Below the pieces are notes generated by a model. The model was not told the DNA's origin. It made no database searches and saw only the letters and a list, made by a program, of their open reading frames with translations. The position numbers were made by a program, and so were the translations under genes. Source: Winogradskyella sediminis (GTDB lineage Bacteria > Bacteroidota > Bacteroidia > Flavobacteriales > Flavobacteriaceae). Taken from it: a stretch of 64,000 nucleotides of DNA. Shown one piece after another: positions 27,688 to 37,311 of this stretch. The stretch is taken from the NCBI RefSeq assembly GCF_003387355.1, contig NZ_QUNH01000001.1, positions 630,023-694,022 on the forward strand, in the 5' to 3' direction. The first letter of the stretch is position 1. Every line of letters begins with the position of its first letter.

Positions 27688-29190
27688 TTATTTGGTTAAT
27701 TTAAGTTGGTGCATACTATCTGCAATTTTTCTATCATTAGAAAGTCGTGGAATTTTATTTTGACCACCCAATTTCCCTATAGATTTCATATAGGTTTGAA
27801 ATCCATCTTTCTTAATTTTTGTAATTTTTAACGGTCTCAGTACTTTACCTTCGATTAAATCTAAATAATAACTATTTTGTTGCTGTAAAGACTGATCTAG
27901 AGCTTCAATAAGTGTGGCTTCATCGTCAGGTTCGTTTTCAAATTCAATTAACCATTCGTGATACGGTAAGCCTTCTTCCGGACTTATTTGAGGAGCCACC
28001 GTAAACTCATTTACAGAAATTGATGTTTTGGCGGTAGCATCCTTTAAGGCTTGCTCTACTTCTTTTCCGATAACGTGCTCTCCAAAGGCAGAAATAAAAT
28101 GTTTTATGCGTCCGCTTACAATCACTCTATAAGGTTTTAATGATGTAAACTCTACTGTATCGCCAATATTGTATGCCCAAAGGCCAGCGGTTGTAGAAAT
28201 AATCATGACGTAATTTACGCTTAACTTTACATCGGCAATGGTGATCCGTTTAGGGTTCTCATCAAAAAAATGTTCGGCTTCAATAAACTCGTAAAATATA
28301 CCCGAATTTAACTGAAGTAACATCCCTCGCTCTTGCTGTTTATCTTGATAGGCAAAAAAGCCTTCACTAGCCGGATACAATTCTATACTATCTACTTTTC
28401 TCCCAATTAGGTTTTCGAACTTAGCTCGGTAAGGCTCGTAATTAACACCACCAAAAATAAATAAGTTGAAATTTTTAAATAGTTCTCCTACTGGTTTTCC
28501 AGACTTTTCAATAAGTTTTTCAAAGTACATTTGTACCCAAGATGGAATCCCAGAAATGATACTCATGTCTTCATTTATAGTTTCGTCTACCACAGCTTCA
28601 ACCTTTGTTTCCCAATCCTCTATACAGTTGGTCTCTAAACTTGGTAATCTATTTTTTTGAAGATATTTAGGGACATAATGGGCTACAATTCCCGATAGCC
28701 TCCCTAACTTAATACCGTTCTTTTCTTCTAAAATGGGACTGCCTTGAAGGAAAATCATTTTGCCATCTACAAATTTTGAATGTCCTGTTTCATAGATATA
28801 CATTAAAATCGAATTTCTGGCTGCTTCAATATGTGTTGGCATGCTTTCTTTTGTAATAGGAATATATTTTGCACCAGAAGTCGTCCCAGAGGTTTTAGCA
28901 AAATACAATGGTTTGCCTTTCCAAAGAATATCTTCTTCACCTGCGACAACGCGTTCTACGTAAGGTTTTAATTCTTCGTAGTCCCTTATAGGCACGTTCT
29001 TTTTAAACTCGGCATACGTCGTTATGCTCTCAAAATTATGATCTTTACCAAATGCTGTATGCTTGGCTTTAGATATTAAATTTTCGAAAACTTTTTGTTG
29101 TGTTTCAACAGGTCTCGTAGACCATTTTTGAATCCGTTTTGCCACATATTTAGCAAACGGTTTAGAAAGTGCAGCTTTAAATGAAGGCAT
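27688..29190 (-). CDS. GH3 family adenylate-forming (acyl-acid amido synthetase-like) protein
   Basis: 500 residues, near full family length. The ATP-binding motif is FAKTSGTTSGAKYIPIT, followed by LFIFGGVNYEPYRAKFENLI, IELYPASEGFFAYQ and YNIGDTVEFTSLKPYRV, all in the order of plant GH3 (auxin-responsive) enzymes. Plant members join amino acids to jasmonate, auxin or benzoates; bacterial members have no settled substrate. In Flavobacteriaceae it is regularly found with the M23 peptidase gene, as here (1-base overlap), suggesting a role in envelope biology; this is inference. Confidence 0.85.
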   Translation of the reverse strand: MPSFKAALSKPFAKYVAKRIQKWSTRPVETQQKVFENLISKAKHTAFGKDHNFESITTYAEFKKNVPIRDYEELKPYVERVVAGEEDILWKGKPLYFAKTSGTTSGAKYIPITKESMPTHIEAARNSILMYIYETGHSKFVDGKMIFLQGSPILEEKNGIKLGRLSGIVAHYVPKYLQKNRLPSLETNCIEDWETKVEAVVDETINEDMSIISGIPSWVQMYFEKLIEKSGKPVGELFKNFNLFIFGGVNYEPYRAKFENLIGRKVDSIELYPASEGFFAYQDKQQERGMLLQLNSGIFYEFIEAEHFFDENPKRITIADVKLSVNYVMIISTTAGLWAYNIGDTVEFTSLKPYRVIVSGRIKHFISAFGEHVIGKEVEQALKDATAKTSISVNEFTVAPQISPEEGLPYHEWLIEFENEPDDEATLIEALDQSLQQQNSYYLDLIEGKVLRPLKITKIKKDGFQTYMKSIGKLGGQNKIPRLSNDRKIADSMHQLKLTK

Positions 29191-30062
29191 TATTCAAAAT
29201 TGATAAAATTAGTTGGATCTACAGCATATCCCTTACTCCATAACTCGAAATGAAGATGTGGTCCTGTGGTGAGCTCTCCTGCATTACCAGACATGGCAAT
29301 GACTTCACCCGACTGTACAACATCTCCTTGAGATTTAGTAATAGCTGAATTGTGTTTATAAACCGAAATCAATTCTCTGTTGTGCTCAATAATTACAACA
29401 TAACCTGTTTCTACGGTCCATTCTGCAAATATTATGGTACCATCTGCAGTTGCTTTTACTGGTGTATTTACAGGTATAACAACATCTACAGCATAATGTT
29501 TTTCTTCTAAATTATAGCCTTCGGAAATAGTACCGTTTACTGGTGGAAATAAAATATAACTAGAATCATCACCAGCAACTTCAAACAAATTGTATTTATC
29601 TTCCTTTGCTACTTTTTCTCGTAAAAGTGAATCCTCTTTATTTGTAGGTACCTGTAAAATATCTAAATCATTTTTAGCAGCTTCTATAACGGAATCTCTA
29701 TCAAAATCTAACGTAGCTACATCACCTGTGAGTACTTTTCTTATAGATGCGTAATACCGTTTATTTAATTCTAATTCTTGTACTAAAGAATCTGTTTTAT
29801 AATTTAGCATGGTAGCCTTCTTTTTTAATTTGGCTGAAGAATACCCAGGAATATATTCTCTCAATGGAGTAAATGCAATTAATAATACCGTAAAAAACAC
29901 TAATGAAATAGCTGAGAGTGATGACAAAATAAAAACGTTTAATCGCGTTAATTTAATAGCAAAACGTTCTTCAAAAGTATCTTCATTTAAAATGACCAAA
30001 CGGTACTTATGAAGTAACTTTTTTGTAAATTTTTTCTCTTTTATTTTCTTCTTTGCCATCAA
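29190..30062 (-). CDS. M23 family metallopeptidase (membrane-anchored peptidoglycan endopeptidase-like)
   Basis: 290 residues. A basic cytoplasmic N-terminus (MMAKKKIKEKKFTKKLLHKY) leads to one membrane helix near residues 45-68, a coiled-coil-like linker, and a C-terminal LytM domain. The zinc ligands are present: H-Y-A-V-D (HxxxD) and GPHLHFELW (HxH), so the enzyme is probably active against peptide cross-links in the periplasm, or activates an amidase. The GH3 gene follows with a 1-base overlap. The start could be ATG 30062 or the next Met codon at 30059. Confidence 0.9.
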   Translation of the reverse strand: MMAKKKIKEKKFTKKLLHKYRLVILNEDTFEERFAIKLTRLNVFILSSLSAISLVFFTVLLIAFTPLREYIPGYSSAKLKKKATMLNYKTDSLVQELELNKRYYASIRKVLTGDVATLDFDRDSVIEAAKNDLDILQVPTNKEDSLLREKVAKEDKYNLFEVAGDDSSYILFPPVNGTISEGYNLEEKHYAVDVVIPVNTPVKATADGTIIFAEWTVETGYVVIIEHNRELISVYKHNSAITKSQGDVVQSGEVIAMSGNAGELTTGPHLHFELWSKGYAVDPTNFINFE

Positions 30063-30147
30063 AACAAAATTAATTAAAATACTGAAATAGTATCATGATA
30101 AAGTCTTAAAGTTGCTATAACAACGCTATTATTAAACTATAATTACT

Positions 30148-30155
30148 TAACTTTG
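30148..30155 (+). promoter_or_regulatory. Candidate -7 promoter element for tatA
   Basis: TAACTTTG matches TAnnTTTG and ends 19 bases before the ATG at 30175. No TTG stands at the -33 distance. Confidence 0.45.
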
Positions 30156-30174
30156 CAGTCTAAATTAAAAAATT

Positions 30175-30357
30175 ATGAATTTAAGCATTATACCTTTATT
30201 CGTTGGTCCATGGCAGTGGGTTATTATTGGTCTTGCAATTCTTTTATTATTTGGTGGTAAAAAAATTCCGGAATTAATGAAGGGATTAGGAAGCGGTATT
30301 AAAGAATTTAAGGACGCAAGCAAAGACGAATCTGCTGACAATAAAGAGAATAATTAA
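30175..30357 (+). CDS. tatA: Twin-arginine translocase TatA/TatE family subunit
   Basis: 60 residues. One N-terminal membrane helix ([15 protein letters not shown]) is followed by the hallmark [20 protein letters not shown] amphipathic helix and an acidic tail. TatA forms the pore of the Tat pathway for folded proteins in the inner membrane. No tatC is in the window. It is transcribed alone: a promoter element lies upstream and a strong two-way terminator downstream. At 60 residues it is on the short side for the family. Confidence 0.93.
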   Translation: MNLSIIPLFVGPWQWVIIGLAILLLFGGKKIPELMKGLGSGIKEFKDASKDESADNKENN

Positions 30358-30392
30358 GTAGAAACAATGGATTAGATTCCATTGCACATAAT

Positions 30393-30435
30393 AAAAAAGG
30401 TCATCTAAAATATAATTATTTAGATGACCTTTTTT
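30393..30435. terminator. Bidirectional terminator between tatA and the DUF4837 gene
   Basis: A perfect 17-bp stem, arms 30393-30409 and 30419-30435, with six A on one side and six T on the other around a 9-base loop. It can end transcription from both convergent genes. Confidence 0.92.
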
Positions 30436-30459
30436 GATATATCGGATAATTAAAAAAAA

Positions 30460-31440
30460 CTACTTTATAGTAATAGATTTAATAATAGATTCTAATTCAA
30501 AAATATAATCTCGTTTTTCTAAAGAAGGTGCATATACATACCCATCTGCAATTAAGTAACGATTGTTTATTTTATCTTCTATTGCATACGTTATAAATGG
30601 ACCTGCCATGGTATAACCTTTCATTTCCCACATACCTCTTATTTCGTATGCAGGTTTGTTGTCTATTATAGTTTTAAACATAGATGGAGCATAAGCATCT
30701 TCTACAGCCATATAAATACCATCTTCACCTGGAATTTTAGATTTTGTAATCTCATCTCTCATTTTCACGATATCTACAATAGTGCTGTCTCCTTTAGAAA
30801 TAGTTTCTAATGGTACTTCATAAAACATTAACTCCATCGTCTTAGAATTAGAAAGGTTTTTACGAACCCAGAAAAAATCTTCGTCAGCTTTACTAATTCT
30901 ATACACTGAAGGGATATGTATTGTAATACCCAATTTATTTTCCATTTGTTTATCCTCTAACAACGACAAATCGATACGACGTTGCTTTTCTTTCACTTCT
31001 TCTTTTGTAAAAGCATCAATAATTTTATCCTTATTTTCTTCTAATTGAGCGATAATCTCTTTATCCGTTTTACCACCAACAACAGCAACGGTCTGTGGCT
31101 TAGCAAAGGCGTCTGTGACAATTTTTGTTGTAGCTTCAATATCTCCTTTTTCAATTTTAAGTACAATTCTACTTCTTGCAGCAAAGCCATCGAATACTTG
31201 AGTAGGGATTTGCCTCATATTAAACAATGGTTCTTCAGTAGGTAAGCCGTCTAATGGAGCTGCAAAAATATCTCGCACGCGTTCTCCTACTCCTCCTTCC
31301 CAGACTAGATTATCTGCGACAACAGAAATGGAATTTAAATTTCCGTTTGAAGCTGGTAGATAGATGGATTTATCGGCTTCTTTTTTATCTCCACATGCTA
31401 ATAACAACACACAAATCAATACAGTATATAGCGCTTTCAT
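30460..31440 (-). CDS. DUF4837 family lipoprotein
   Basis: 326 residues. The N-terminus KALYTVLICVLLLACGDKKE is a lipoprotein signal peptide with lipobox LLAC, so the mature protein is lipid-anchored in the envelope. The rest matches what I recognise of DUF4837: SISVVADNLVWEGGVGERVR, DGFAARSRIVLKIEKGD and a C-terminal beta-rich part with YEIRGMWEMKGYTMAGPFI. Function is not established. It lies 24 bases before a LysM transglycosylase gene's stop on the same strand and is convergent with tatA. Confidence 0.82.
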   Translation of the reverse strand: MKALYTVLICVLLLACGDKKEADKSIYLPASNGNLNSISVVADNLVWEGGVGERVRDIFAAPLDGLPTEEPLFNMRQIPTQVFDGFAARSRIVLKIEKGDIEATTKIVTDAFAKPQTVAVVGGKTDKEIIAQLEENKDKIIDAFTKEEVKEKQRRIDLSLLEDKQMENKLGITIHIPSVYRISKADEDFFWVRKNLSNSKTMELMFYEVPLETISKGDSTIVDIVKMRDEITKSKIPGEDGIYMAVEDAYAPSMFKTIIDNKPAYEIRGMWEMKGYTMAGPFITYAIEDKINNRYLIADGYVYAPSLEKRDYIFELESIIKSITIK

Positions 31441-31464
31441 AAATTTATAATTTTTGTTGGTTTA

Positions 31465-33024
31465 TTATTTAGACACAATAAGCGTCATTCCAATTTTTAG
31501 TTTATTACCACTAATATCGTTCCAATCTTTAATATTTTGAACTGAAACTCCAGAAAACTTTTGAGAGATGGTCCAAAGAGAATCTCCAGACTTTACTGTG
31601 TAGGTTTGTTTTCCAGCGCTATTCACCACTTTTTTTACAGGTGTAGAAGGACTAGATCCACCATGTGTTCTAGGATAAATCGTTAAGCGTTGACCGATAC
31701 TAAGGTTATTACTTCTTAGGTTATTCCATCGTTTTAATTGGCTTACTCTCACTCCATATTTCCTAGCTATTTTACCAAGATAATCACCACTTCTTACACG
31801 ATACCTAATTTTAGTATCGTCACTAACTAGCTTCGGCAAAGGTTTTTCTCGCTTATTAAATTCCGTATTTGCATATTCGTAAATCTTATCTTCATGAGTT
31901 ACAAACTTACCAATGGCTTCACGAGGTAATCTTAAAGCATACGTTTTACCTTTAACCTTAGGAATAATGTCTAATTTATATGATGGATTTAAAAACTGTA
32001 ATTCTTCAATTTTAATGCCTGTTACTTCAGAAACATGATGTAACGAAATCATTTGTTTTACATGCACAGTATCGGTTTGTATCAATTGAAAAGGAGGACG
32101 CTCTGGTTTAAACCCATGTTCTTTTGCGTATTCAAAAATGTACATTGTGGCCAAAAAAGCAGGCACATAACCTGCTGTTTCTCTTGGTAAATTATGTCTA
32201 ATATTCCAGTAATTTTTAGAACCTCCAGACCTTCTAATCGCTTTATTAACATTACCTGGACCAGAATTATAAGCAGCTAAGGCTAAATCCCAATCGTTAA
32301 AAATACGATATACTCTATTTAAGTATTCTGCTGCTGCAGTCGTAGATTTTATAGGATCACTTCTATCATCGACATAACTACTAACACTGAGTTTGTGCTC
32401 TTTTCCGGTGCCATACATAAATTGCCAAATTCCTGTTGCACCCACTCTAGAACGTGCTCTTGGTTTTAATGCCGATTCTACAATCGCTAAATATTTCATC
32501 TCTAAAGGAATGTTATGTTTGTCAAATTCTTGCTCAAACATTGGAAAATAGAAATGGCTTAAACCCATTAAACGCTCTAAAGAATTCCGTCTATGCTTAA
32601 GATAATTTTTAATCACATTTTCTAAAGACGCGTTATATTCTACATTAAACGGTGTTCTAGTATTAAGTCTTTCTAACCGCGCTTTTAATGTGTCGGTAGA
32701 AAGTTCTGGGTAATCTACAGGTTCATAGTTTAGCTCTGTAACAGATTTATAGATGGTATCGAAAAGCGAATTGCTATACAACTCATCGAGCCATTTTTTA
32801 TCGAGCTCTGCGACCTCAGGCAAATCTGTAAGACTTTTAATATCAACTGAATCTATTATAGCTTCAATCTTATTTTCAGATTTAAAAAGTTTACCATCTA
32901 AAACTGTATCTTTTGAAGAAACGACGTCCGATGATTTTTTTACAATACTATCATTAGTGTTTTGTGCATATGCATTGACACCAAAAACAATTGTAAAAAA
33001 ACATAATATTATGTATCGTAACAT
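31465..33024 (-). CDS. LysM-containing lytic transglycosylase (MltD-like)
   Basis: 519 residues. A signal peptide (YIILCFFTIVFGVNAYAQ) is followed by a Ser/Asp-rich linker and an SLT domain around residues 140-300. Its catalytic Glu is in YLAIVESALKPRARS, with GATGIWQFMYGTG and LALAAYNSGPGNVNKAI after it. Near residue 330 is a degenerate LysM-like part, and two good LysM repeats lie at the C-terminus (YRVRSGDYLGKIARKYGV and YTVKSGDSLWTISQKF). It cleaves peptidoglycan glycan strands in the periplasm. The domain order is that of E. coli MltD. Confidence 0.93.
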   Translation of the reverse strand: MLRYIILCFFTIVFGVNAYAQNTNDSIVKKSSDVVSSKDTVLDGKLFKSENKIEAIIDSVDIKSLTDLPEVAELDKKWLDELYSNSLFDTIYKSVTELNYEPVDYPELSTDTLKARLERLNTRTPFNVEYNASLENVIKNYLKHRRNSLERLMGLSHFYFPMFEQEFDKHNIPLEMKYLAIVESALKPRARSRVGATGIWQFMYGTGKEHKLSVSSYVDDRSDPIKSTTAAAEYLNRVYRIFNDWDLALAAYNSGPGNVNKAIRRSGGSKNYWNIRHNLPRETAGYVPAFLATMYIFEYAKEHGFKPERPPFQLIQTDTVHVKQMISLHHVSEVTGIKIEELQFLNPSYKLDIIPKVKGKTYALRLPREAIGKFVTHEDKIYEYANTEFNKREKPLPKLVSDDTKIRYRVRSGDYLGKIARKYGVRVSQLKRWNNLRSNNLSIGQRLTIYPRTHGGSSPSTPVKKVVNSAGKQTYTVKSGDSLWTISQKFSGVSVQNIKDWNDISGNKLKIGMTLIVSK

Positions 33025-33062
33025 ATTAAAACAGCATTAGTTAAGCTTTATAAAATAAAGTG

Positions 33063-34031
33063 TTAATTGGGTGTAAAATAAAAAATTGGTGAATTTCTGG
33101 AGTGAGGTTCTCCTTCTATTCCTTCCTTTATCAACTCACCAGTAGTGGTATTTATTGTGCCCACTTCTTCTCTAGCATCTCCTTCTACAAAATATTCAAA
33201 GGCATTATCATTAGCATCATAACCAATAGATGCACGACCTACAAATGAATAACGATCTGTATTATTAGAGATAATATTTCCTTGAATATCTGTTAAATAC
33301 TCATGAACTTCAAAACCAGATTCTCTTCTTCCTATTAAAAATTGATCTTGTTCATTTCCAAAACTACCAAAATAATTATAGTTAAAACTGGTGTGTTCTC
33401 CTATTAAATTAAGCGTACTCAAATCAATAATACTCGTTTTCTTACTAGAAGAATTAAACACATCTTGAATAAACACTAGCTTATTAGAAGCCTGTAAATA
33501 ATCAATTCCTTCTACACCAAAGTTAACAAAATCAAAGGTGGTTGTTAAGTTATGCGTTTCAACCAATGATCCATTTTCGTAAGTTTTTAAAAGGATATTG
33601 TAATCGTCTTCCGTTACTATAAAATGATATCTATTTTCAGATTCCATCATGGCTCCAGACATTAAATAATCGTCTGAATTGTAATTGATATCTACAGATG
33701 TAACCGAATAGTAATAATCTCTCGTTTCAAAAAGCTCTTGCAAATTAATATGATGCAATTTAAAACCCGAATAAAAATCACTCCGTGCAATAAAATACAG
33801 AGAATTAGTGGATGCATCGTGATAATAACCTAATATACTTAAATAATAGTCTATAGAAAAGCTTTCAAAAATGACTTTATTCGTTTGATCTCCAATAAAT
33901 ACAACATCTCCTTCATAATTAAATAGAACTTTATACCTTGAATCTACCGCTTCGGAGTTTCCATCATCACTGCCAGAACAACCCAACAAGGTCATTATGG
34001 CAGCAATAATTAAAACTTTAGATATTCTCAT
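33063..34031 (-). CDS. Hypothetical lipoprotein
   Basis: 322 residues. The signal peptide RISKVLIIAAIMTLLGCSGS ends in lipobox LLGC, so the mature protein begins at that Cys and is followed by a short Ser/Asp-rich tether. The rest is beta-rich, with recurring blocks of the type DYLMSGAMM and HNLTTTFDFVNFGVEG that could be a small propeller, but I recognise no family. It lies between pgk and the transglycosylase gene and is probably transcribed with pgk (9 bases apart). Confidence 0.65.
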   Translation of the reverse strand: MRISKVLIIAAIMTLLGCSGSDDGNSEAVDSRYKVLFNYEGDVVFIGDQTNKVIFESFSIDYYLSILGYYHDASTNSLYFIARSDFYSGFKLHHINLQELFETRDYYYSVTSVDINYNSDDYLMSGAMMESENRYHFIVTEDDYNILLKTYENGSLVETHNLTTTFDFVNFGVEGIDYLQASNKLVFIQDVFNSSSKKTSIIDLSTLNLIGEHTSFNYNYFGSFGNEQDQFLIGRRESGFEVHEYLTDIQGNIISNNTDRYSFVGRASIGYDANDNAFEYFVEGDAREEVGTINTTTGELIKEGIEGEPHSRNSPIFYFTPN

Positions 34032-34040
34032 GGTTCTTTA

Positions 34041-35228
34041 TTAATTCAAAATCGCAGCAATACCTGGTAAGGTTTTACCTTCAAGACTTTCTAACATAGC
34101 TCCACCGCCTGTACTGACGTAACTTACCTTATTTTCAAAACCAAATTGTTTTACCGCAGCAACAGAATCACCACCACCAACTAAAGAAAATGCTCCGTTT
34201 TTGGTTGCATTTGCAATAGAATCACCAAGAGCAATGGTTCCTTTAGAAAAGGTTTCTAATTCAAAAACACCTAAAGGACCATTCCAAAGTATGGTTTTAG
34301 ACTGATTTACAACTTCATCAAAATTTTCTCTCGATTTCGGACCAGCATCCAATCCTTGCCATCCATCAGGAATTTCAGTGACATCGCATACTTGCGTGTT
34401 AGCATCATTACTAAATGCATCTGCTGCAATGACGTCTACAGGTAAATGAATTTTAACACCTTTAGCTTCAGCTTGTTTTAAAATATCTAAGGCCAATTCC
34501 ATTTTGTCATCTTCACAAATAGAATCTCCTATTTTTCCACCTTTAGCTTTTATAAACGTAAAAGTCATTCCACCTCCAATAATTAAGTGGTCTACCTTAT
34601 CTAATATGTTTTCTATCACCGTAATTTTAGAAGACACTTTAGCGCCACCAAGTACTGCTAACACGGGTTTTTCACCATCTTCTAAAACCTTTTTAATACT
34701 TTCAATTTCTTGAGCTAATAGGTTTCCAAAACATTTATGCTCAGGGAAAAACTCAGCCACAATGGTTGTAGAAGCATGCGCTCTATGAGCAGTACCAAAG
34801 GCATCGTTAACATATATATCTCCTAATTTTGACAACTGCTCTGCAAAATCTTTATCTCCTTGCTTTTCTTCTTCATGAAAACGTAAATTTTCTAGCAATA
34901 ATATTTCACCAGGTTGCAAGGCATTAGCTTTTTCTTCTGCCTCTGCTCCTACACAATTACTTGCAAATTTTACTTCAACTCCTAATACATCTTCAATTTT
35001 TGGAATGATATGTTTCAGTGAAAATTCATCTTGAACACCTTTTGGGCGACCTAAGTGCGACATTAAAACACAACTTCCGCCATCTTCTAAAATTTTAATA
35101 ATTGTCGGTTTTGCAGAAACTATTCTTGTCGCATCAGTAACCTGAAAATCATCATTTAAGGGCACATTAAAGTCTACGCGTATTAATGCTCTTTTATCTT
35201 GAAAGTTAAAATCGTTAAGTGTCTTCAT
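34041..35228 (-). CDS. pgk: Phosphoglycerate kinase
   Basis: 395 residues, the usual length. The enzyme makes ATP from 1,3-bisphosphoglycerate in glycolysis. Motifs are [59 protein letters not shown] and [11 protein letters not shown] near the C-terminus. I chose ATG 35228 (MKTLNDFNF) over 35300: the extra 24 residues of the longer form are hydrophobic with no family counterpart, and a promoter -7 element lies inside that stretch. Confidence 0.96.
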   Translation of the reverse strand: MKTLNDFNFQDKRALIRVDFNVPLNDDFQVTDATRIVSAKPTIIKILEDGGSCVLMSHLGRPKGVQDEFSLKHIIPKIEDVLGVEVKFASNCVGAEAEEKANALQPGEILLLENLRFHEEEKQGDKDFAEQLSKLGDIYVNDAFGTAHRAHASTTIVAEFFPEHKCFGNLLAQEIESIKKVLEDGEKPVLAVLGGAKVSSKITVIENILDKVDHLIIGGGMTFTFIKAKGGKIGDSICEDDKMELALDILKQAEAKGVKIHLPVDVIAADAFSNDANTQVCDVTEIPDGWQGLDAGPKSRENFDEVVNQSKTILWNGPLGVFELETFSKGTIALGDSIANATKNGAFSLVGGGDSVAAVKQFGFENKVSYVSTGGGAMLESLEGKTLPGIAAILN

Positions 35229-35248
35229 ATTTATTGAGTTTTGAAACA

Positions 35249-35256
35249 CAAATATA
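35249..35256 (-). promoter_or_regulatory. Candidate -7 promoter element for pgk
   Basis: Minus strand TATATTTG ends 20 bases before the pgk ATG at 35228. It decides the start by falling within the longer possible ORF. Confidence 0.5.
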
Positions 35257-35294
35257 AAGATTAGAAACAGAATTTTTTTATATAGTTTTGCTTT

Positions 35295-36455
35295 ATGCAA
35301 TTTTCTAAAGTTTTAGGTCAAAAACACATAAAAAATCACCTCACTACAAGTGTAGATGCAGGTAGAATTGCCCATGCGCAATTATTTGTAGGTCCTGAGG
35401 GTTCTGGCACACTTCCCATGGCATTGGCATACGCACAATACATATTATGCGGCAATACAAATGGTGAAAATAGAGGAGGAAATGAATCTTGTAACATAAA
35501 GTTTCAGAATTTTTCGCATCCAGACTTACACTTCGCCTTCCCTGTAACCACTAGTGATAAAGTAAAAAGTAAGCCTGTTTCTAAATACTATTTAGAAGAA
35601 TGGAGACAACTTTTAGACCAACAACCTTACGGAAATCTTTTTGATTGGTATAAGCTTCTAGGTGTGGATAATAAACAAGGACAGATAGGTGTCGATGAAG
35701 CTCTTGATATCGTAAAATCTTTAACTTTAAAATCTTATGAAGGAGGTTATAAGGTGATGATTATATGGATGGCTGAAAAATTAAATACCCAAGCCGCAAA
35801 TAAGCTCCTAAAACTTATAGAAGAGCCACCGGAAAAAACAATCTTTATTCTTATAGCTGAAGACGAAGAACAGATTATTAACACCATTCGTTCACGATGT
35901 CAGATTCTACATTTTCCACCGCTTGCAGAAGAAGCTATTTCTGAAGCTTTAATTAAAAATTATCATATTGAGCAGTCTGTAGCAATTAAAATTGCGCATC
36001 AATCTAATGGTAATTATAATAAAGCCTGCGACCTCATTTACCACGATAGTGAAGACATTCAGTTTGAAAAATGGTTTGTTTTCTGGATCCGATCCGCCTT
36101 TAAAGCCAGAGGTAATAAAGCAGCTATTCACGATTTAATATCATGGTCTGAAGACATCGCTAAAACGGGAAGAGAAACGCAAAAAAAGTTTCTTAACTTC
36201 TGTTTAGATTACTTTAGACAAGCATTATTACTCAACTATAAAGCCGATAGCTTAGTATATTTAGAACCAAAATCTGAAGATTTCAAACTCGAAAAATTTG
36301 CTCCTTTTGTTCATGATTCTAATATTTTAGACATCTCAAATGAAATACAAGATGCTATTTATCATATAGAACGTAACGGAAATTCTAAGATTATTCTTAC
36401 AGATTTATCGATTAAGTTAACTCGTTTATTGCATAAAAAAAGCCAAGCATCTTAG
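35295..36455 (+). CDS. holB: DNA polymerase III subunit delta' (clamp-loader)
   Basis: 386 residues. The N-terminus [16 protein letters not shown] with [16 protein letters not shown] is the AAA+ module of clamp-loader delta', here with a degenerate P-loop. [20 protein letters not shown] and [14 protein letters not shown] are the conserved segments around sensor 1 and the SRC motif. The protein helps load the sliding clamp during replication. It is divergent from pgk, its start lying 66 bases beyond the chosen pgk start. The terminator at the 3' end overlaps the stop codon. Confidence 0.9.
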   Translation: MQFSKVLGQKHIKNHLTTSVDAGRIAHAQLFVGPEGSGTLPMALAYAQYILCGNTNGENRGGNESCNIKFQNFSHPDLHFAFPVTTSDKVKSKPVSKYYLEEWRQLLDQQPYGNLFDWYKLLGVDNKQGQIGVDEALDIVKSLTLKSYEGGYKVMIIWMAEKLNTQAANKLLKLIEEPPEKTIFILIAEDEEQIINTIRSRCQILHFPPLAEEAISEALIKNYHIEQSVAIKIAHQSNGNYNKACDLIYHDSEDIQFEKWFVFWIRSAFKARGNKAAIHDLISWSEDIAKTGRETQKKFLNFCLDYFRQALLLNYKADSLVYLEPKSEDFKLEKFAPFVHDSNILDISNEIQDAIYHIERNGNSKIILTDLSIKLTRLLHKKSQAS

Positions 36456-36464
36456 GCTTGGCTT
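36434..36464. terminator. Terminator overlapping the holB stop, shared with the OmpH-like gene
   Basis: Arms AAGCCAAGC (36440-36448) and GCTTGGCTT (36456-36464) around a 7-base loop. A run of A at 36434-36440 gives a U tract on the minus strand, so it mainly serves the OmpH-like gene. The holB stop lies in the loop. Confidence 0.78.
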
Positions 36465-36488
36465 ATTATAAAAACGAGATAAAAGTTA

Positions 36489-37052
36489 CTATTTTTCGGT
36501 TGTAGTGTCTACAGCTTTTTCACTAGAATTAGCTTCATCTTTTTCACCGTAAGCAGCGTTAAGCGCAGTAGTTACTTCTTCAGTAATATCTTTGGTTTCA
36601 TCACCATAAACTACACTTCCGGCCTGATTCTTTCCTAATATAAACGTGTATCCGTTCTTTTTACCGTAATCTTCAACAAAAGCATTAAATTTTGAAAGCA
36701 CAGAATCGATCTCAGTTTTATACATCTGATCCATTTGCTGTTGTTGCATTTGCATTTGTTGTTGTACAGGTTGCCATTTTTGAGAAAATGCTTGAGATTC
36801 CTCTTGTTGTTTTTGAGGAGACAATGTACTTAAACGTTGTTGAATTGATTGCATTTCCATTTGATATACACGCGCAATACTATCTCTTTGTTTAGTGAAG
36901 GCTTCATCTTGAGCCTTAAACTTATCTTCAATATCTATTTTCATTTGATATGCGTTGATAATTTCACCATTATCAATAAATCCAATTTTTTCTTGCTCTT
37001 GACAAGATGCCGCAGAAATTAAAATCGCTACGCTTAAAATTATTTTTTTCAT
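36489..37052 (-). CDS. OmpH/Skp-like outer-membrane-protein chaperone family protein
   Basis: 187 residues. The signal peptide KKIILSVAILISAASCQEQE ends in a plausible lipobox (SAASC), so it may be a lipoprotein rather than a free periplasmic chaperone. EKIGFIDNGEIINAYQMKID is the usual Skp N-terminus. Residues ~60-115 form a Gln/Met-rich coiled coil, the tentacle helices. YTFILGKNQAGSVVYGD completes the Skp core, and an acidic tail follows. Skp-like proteins hold unfolded outer-membrane proteins in the periplasm. Confidence 0.85.
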   Translation of the reverse strand: MKKIILSVAILISAASCQEQEKIGFIDNGEIINAYQMKIDIEDKFKAQDEAFTKQRDSIARVYQMEMQSIQQRLSTLSPQKQQEESQAFSQKWQPVQQQMQMQQQQMDQMYKTEIDSVLSKFNAFVEDYGKKNGYTFILGKNQAGSVVYGDETKDITEEVTTALNAAYGEKDEANSSEKAVDTTTEK

Positions 37053-37124
37053 GTTTTTTTATTTTGTTTAAATAATTGTTGAGCTTTAAAAGCCCTTTGT
37101 GATTACATTTTTAATTAAGTTGTG

Positions 37125-37132
37125 CAAATGTA
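37125..37132 (-). promoter_or_regulatory. Candidate -7 promoter element for the OmpH-like gene
   Basis: Minus strand TACATTTG matches TAnnTTTG, 72 bases upstream of the start at 37052, in a 259-base gap with no other gene. Confidence 0.35.
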
Positions 37133-37311
37133 TAAAAGTTAGATTGTGATTTACCTAATTTTTAAACTATTGATAATTTCAATTAAATATAATTCGGTTA
37201 TTTTTATAATCTATTAAAAATAGCTTTAAATAAAGCGATTTAAGCGTAGTTCTAAGATTTTACTTAGTTTGGGTTAATTCGAATAAATATCCTTTAATAA
37301 ACGTCTTTATT

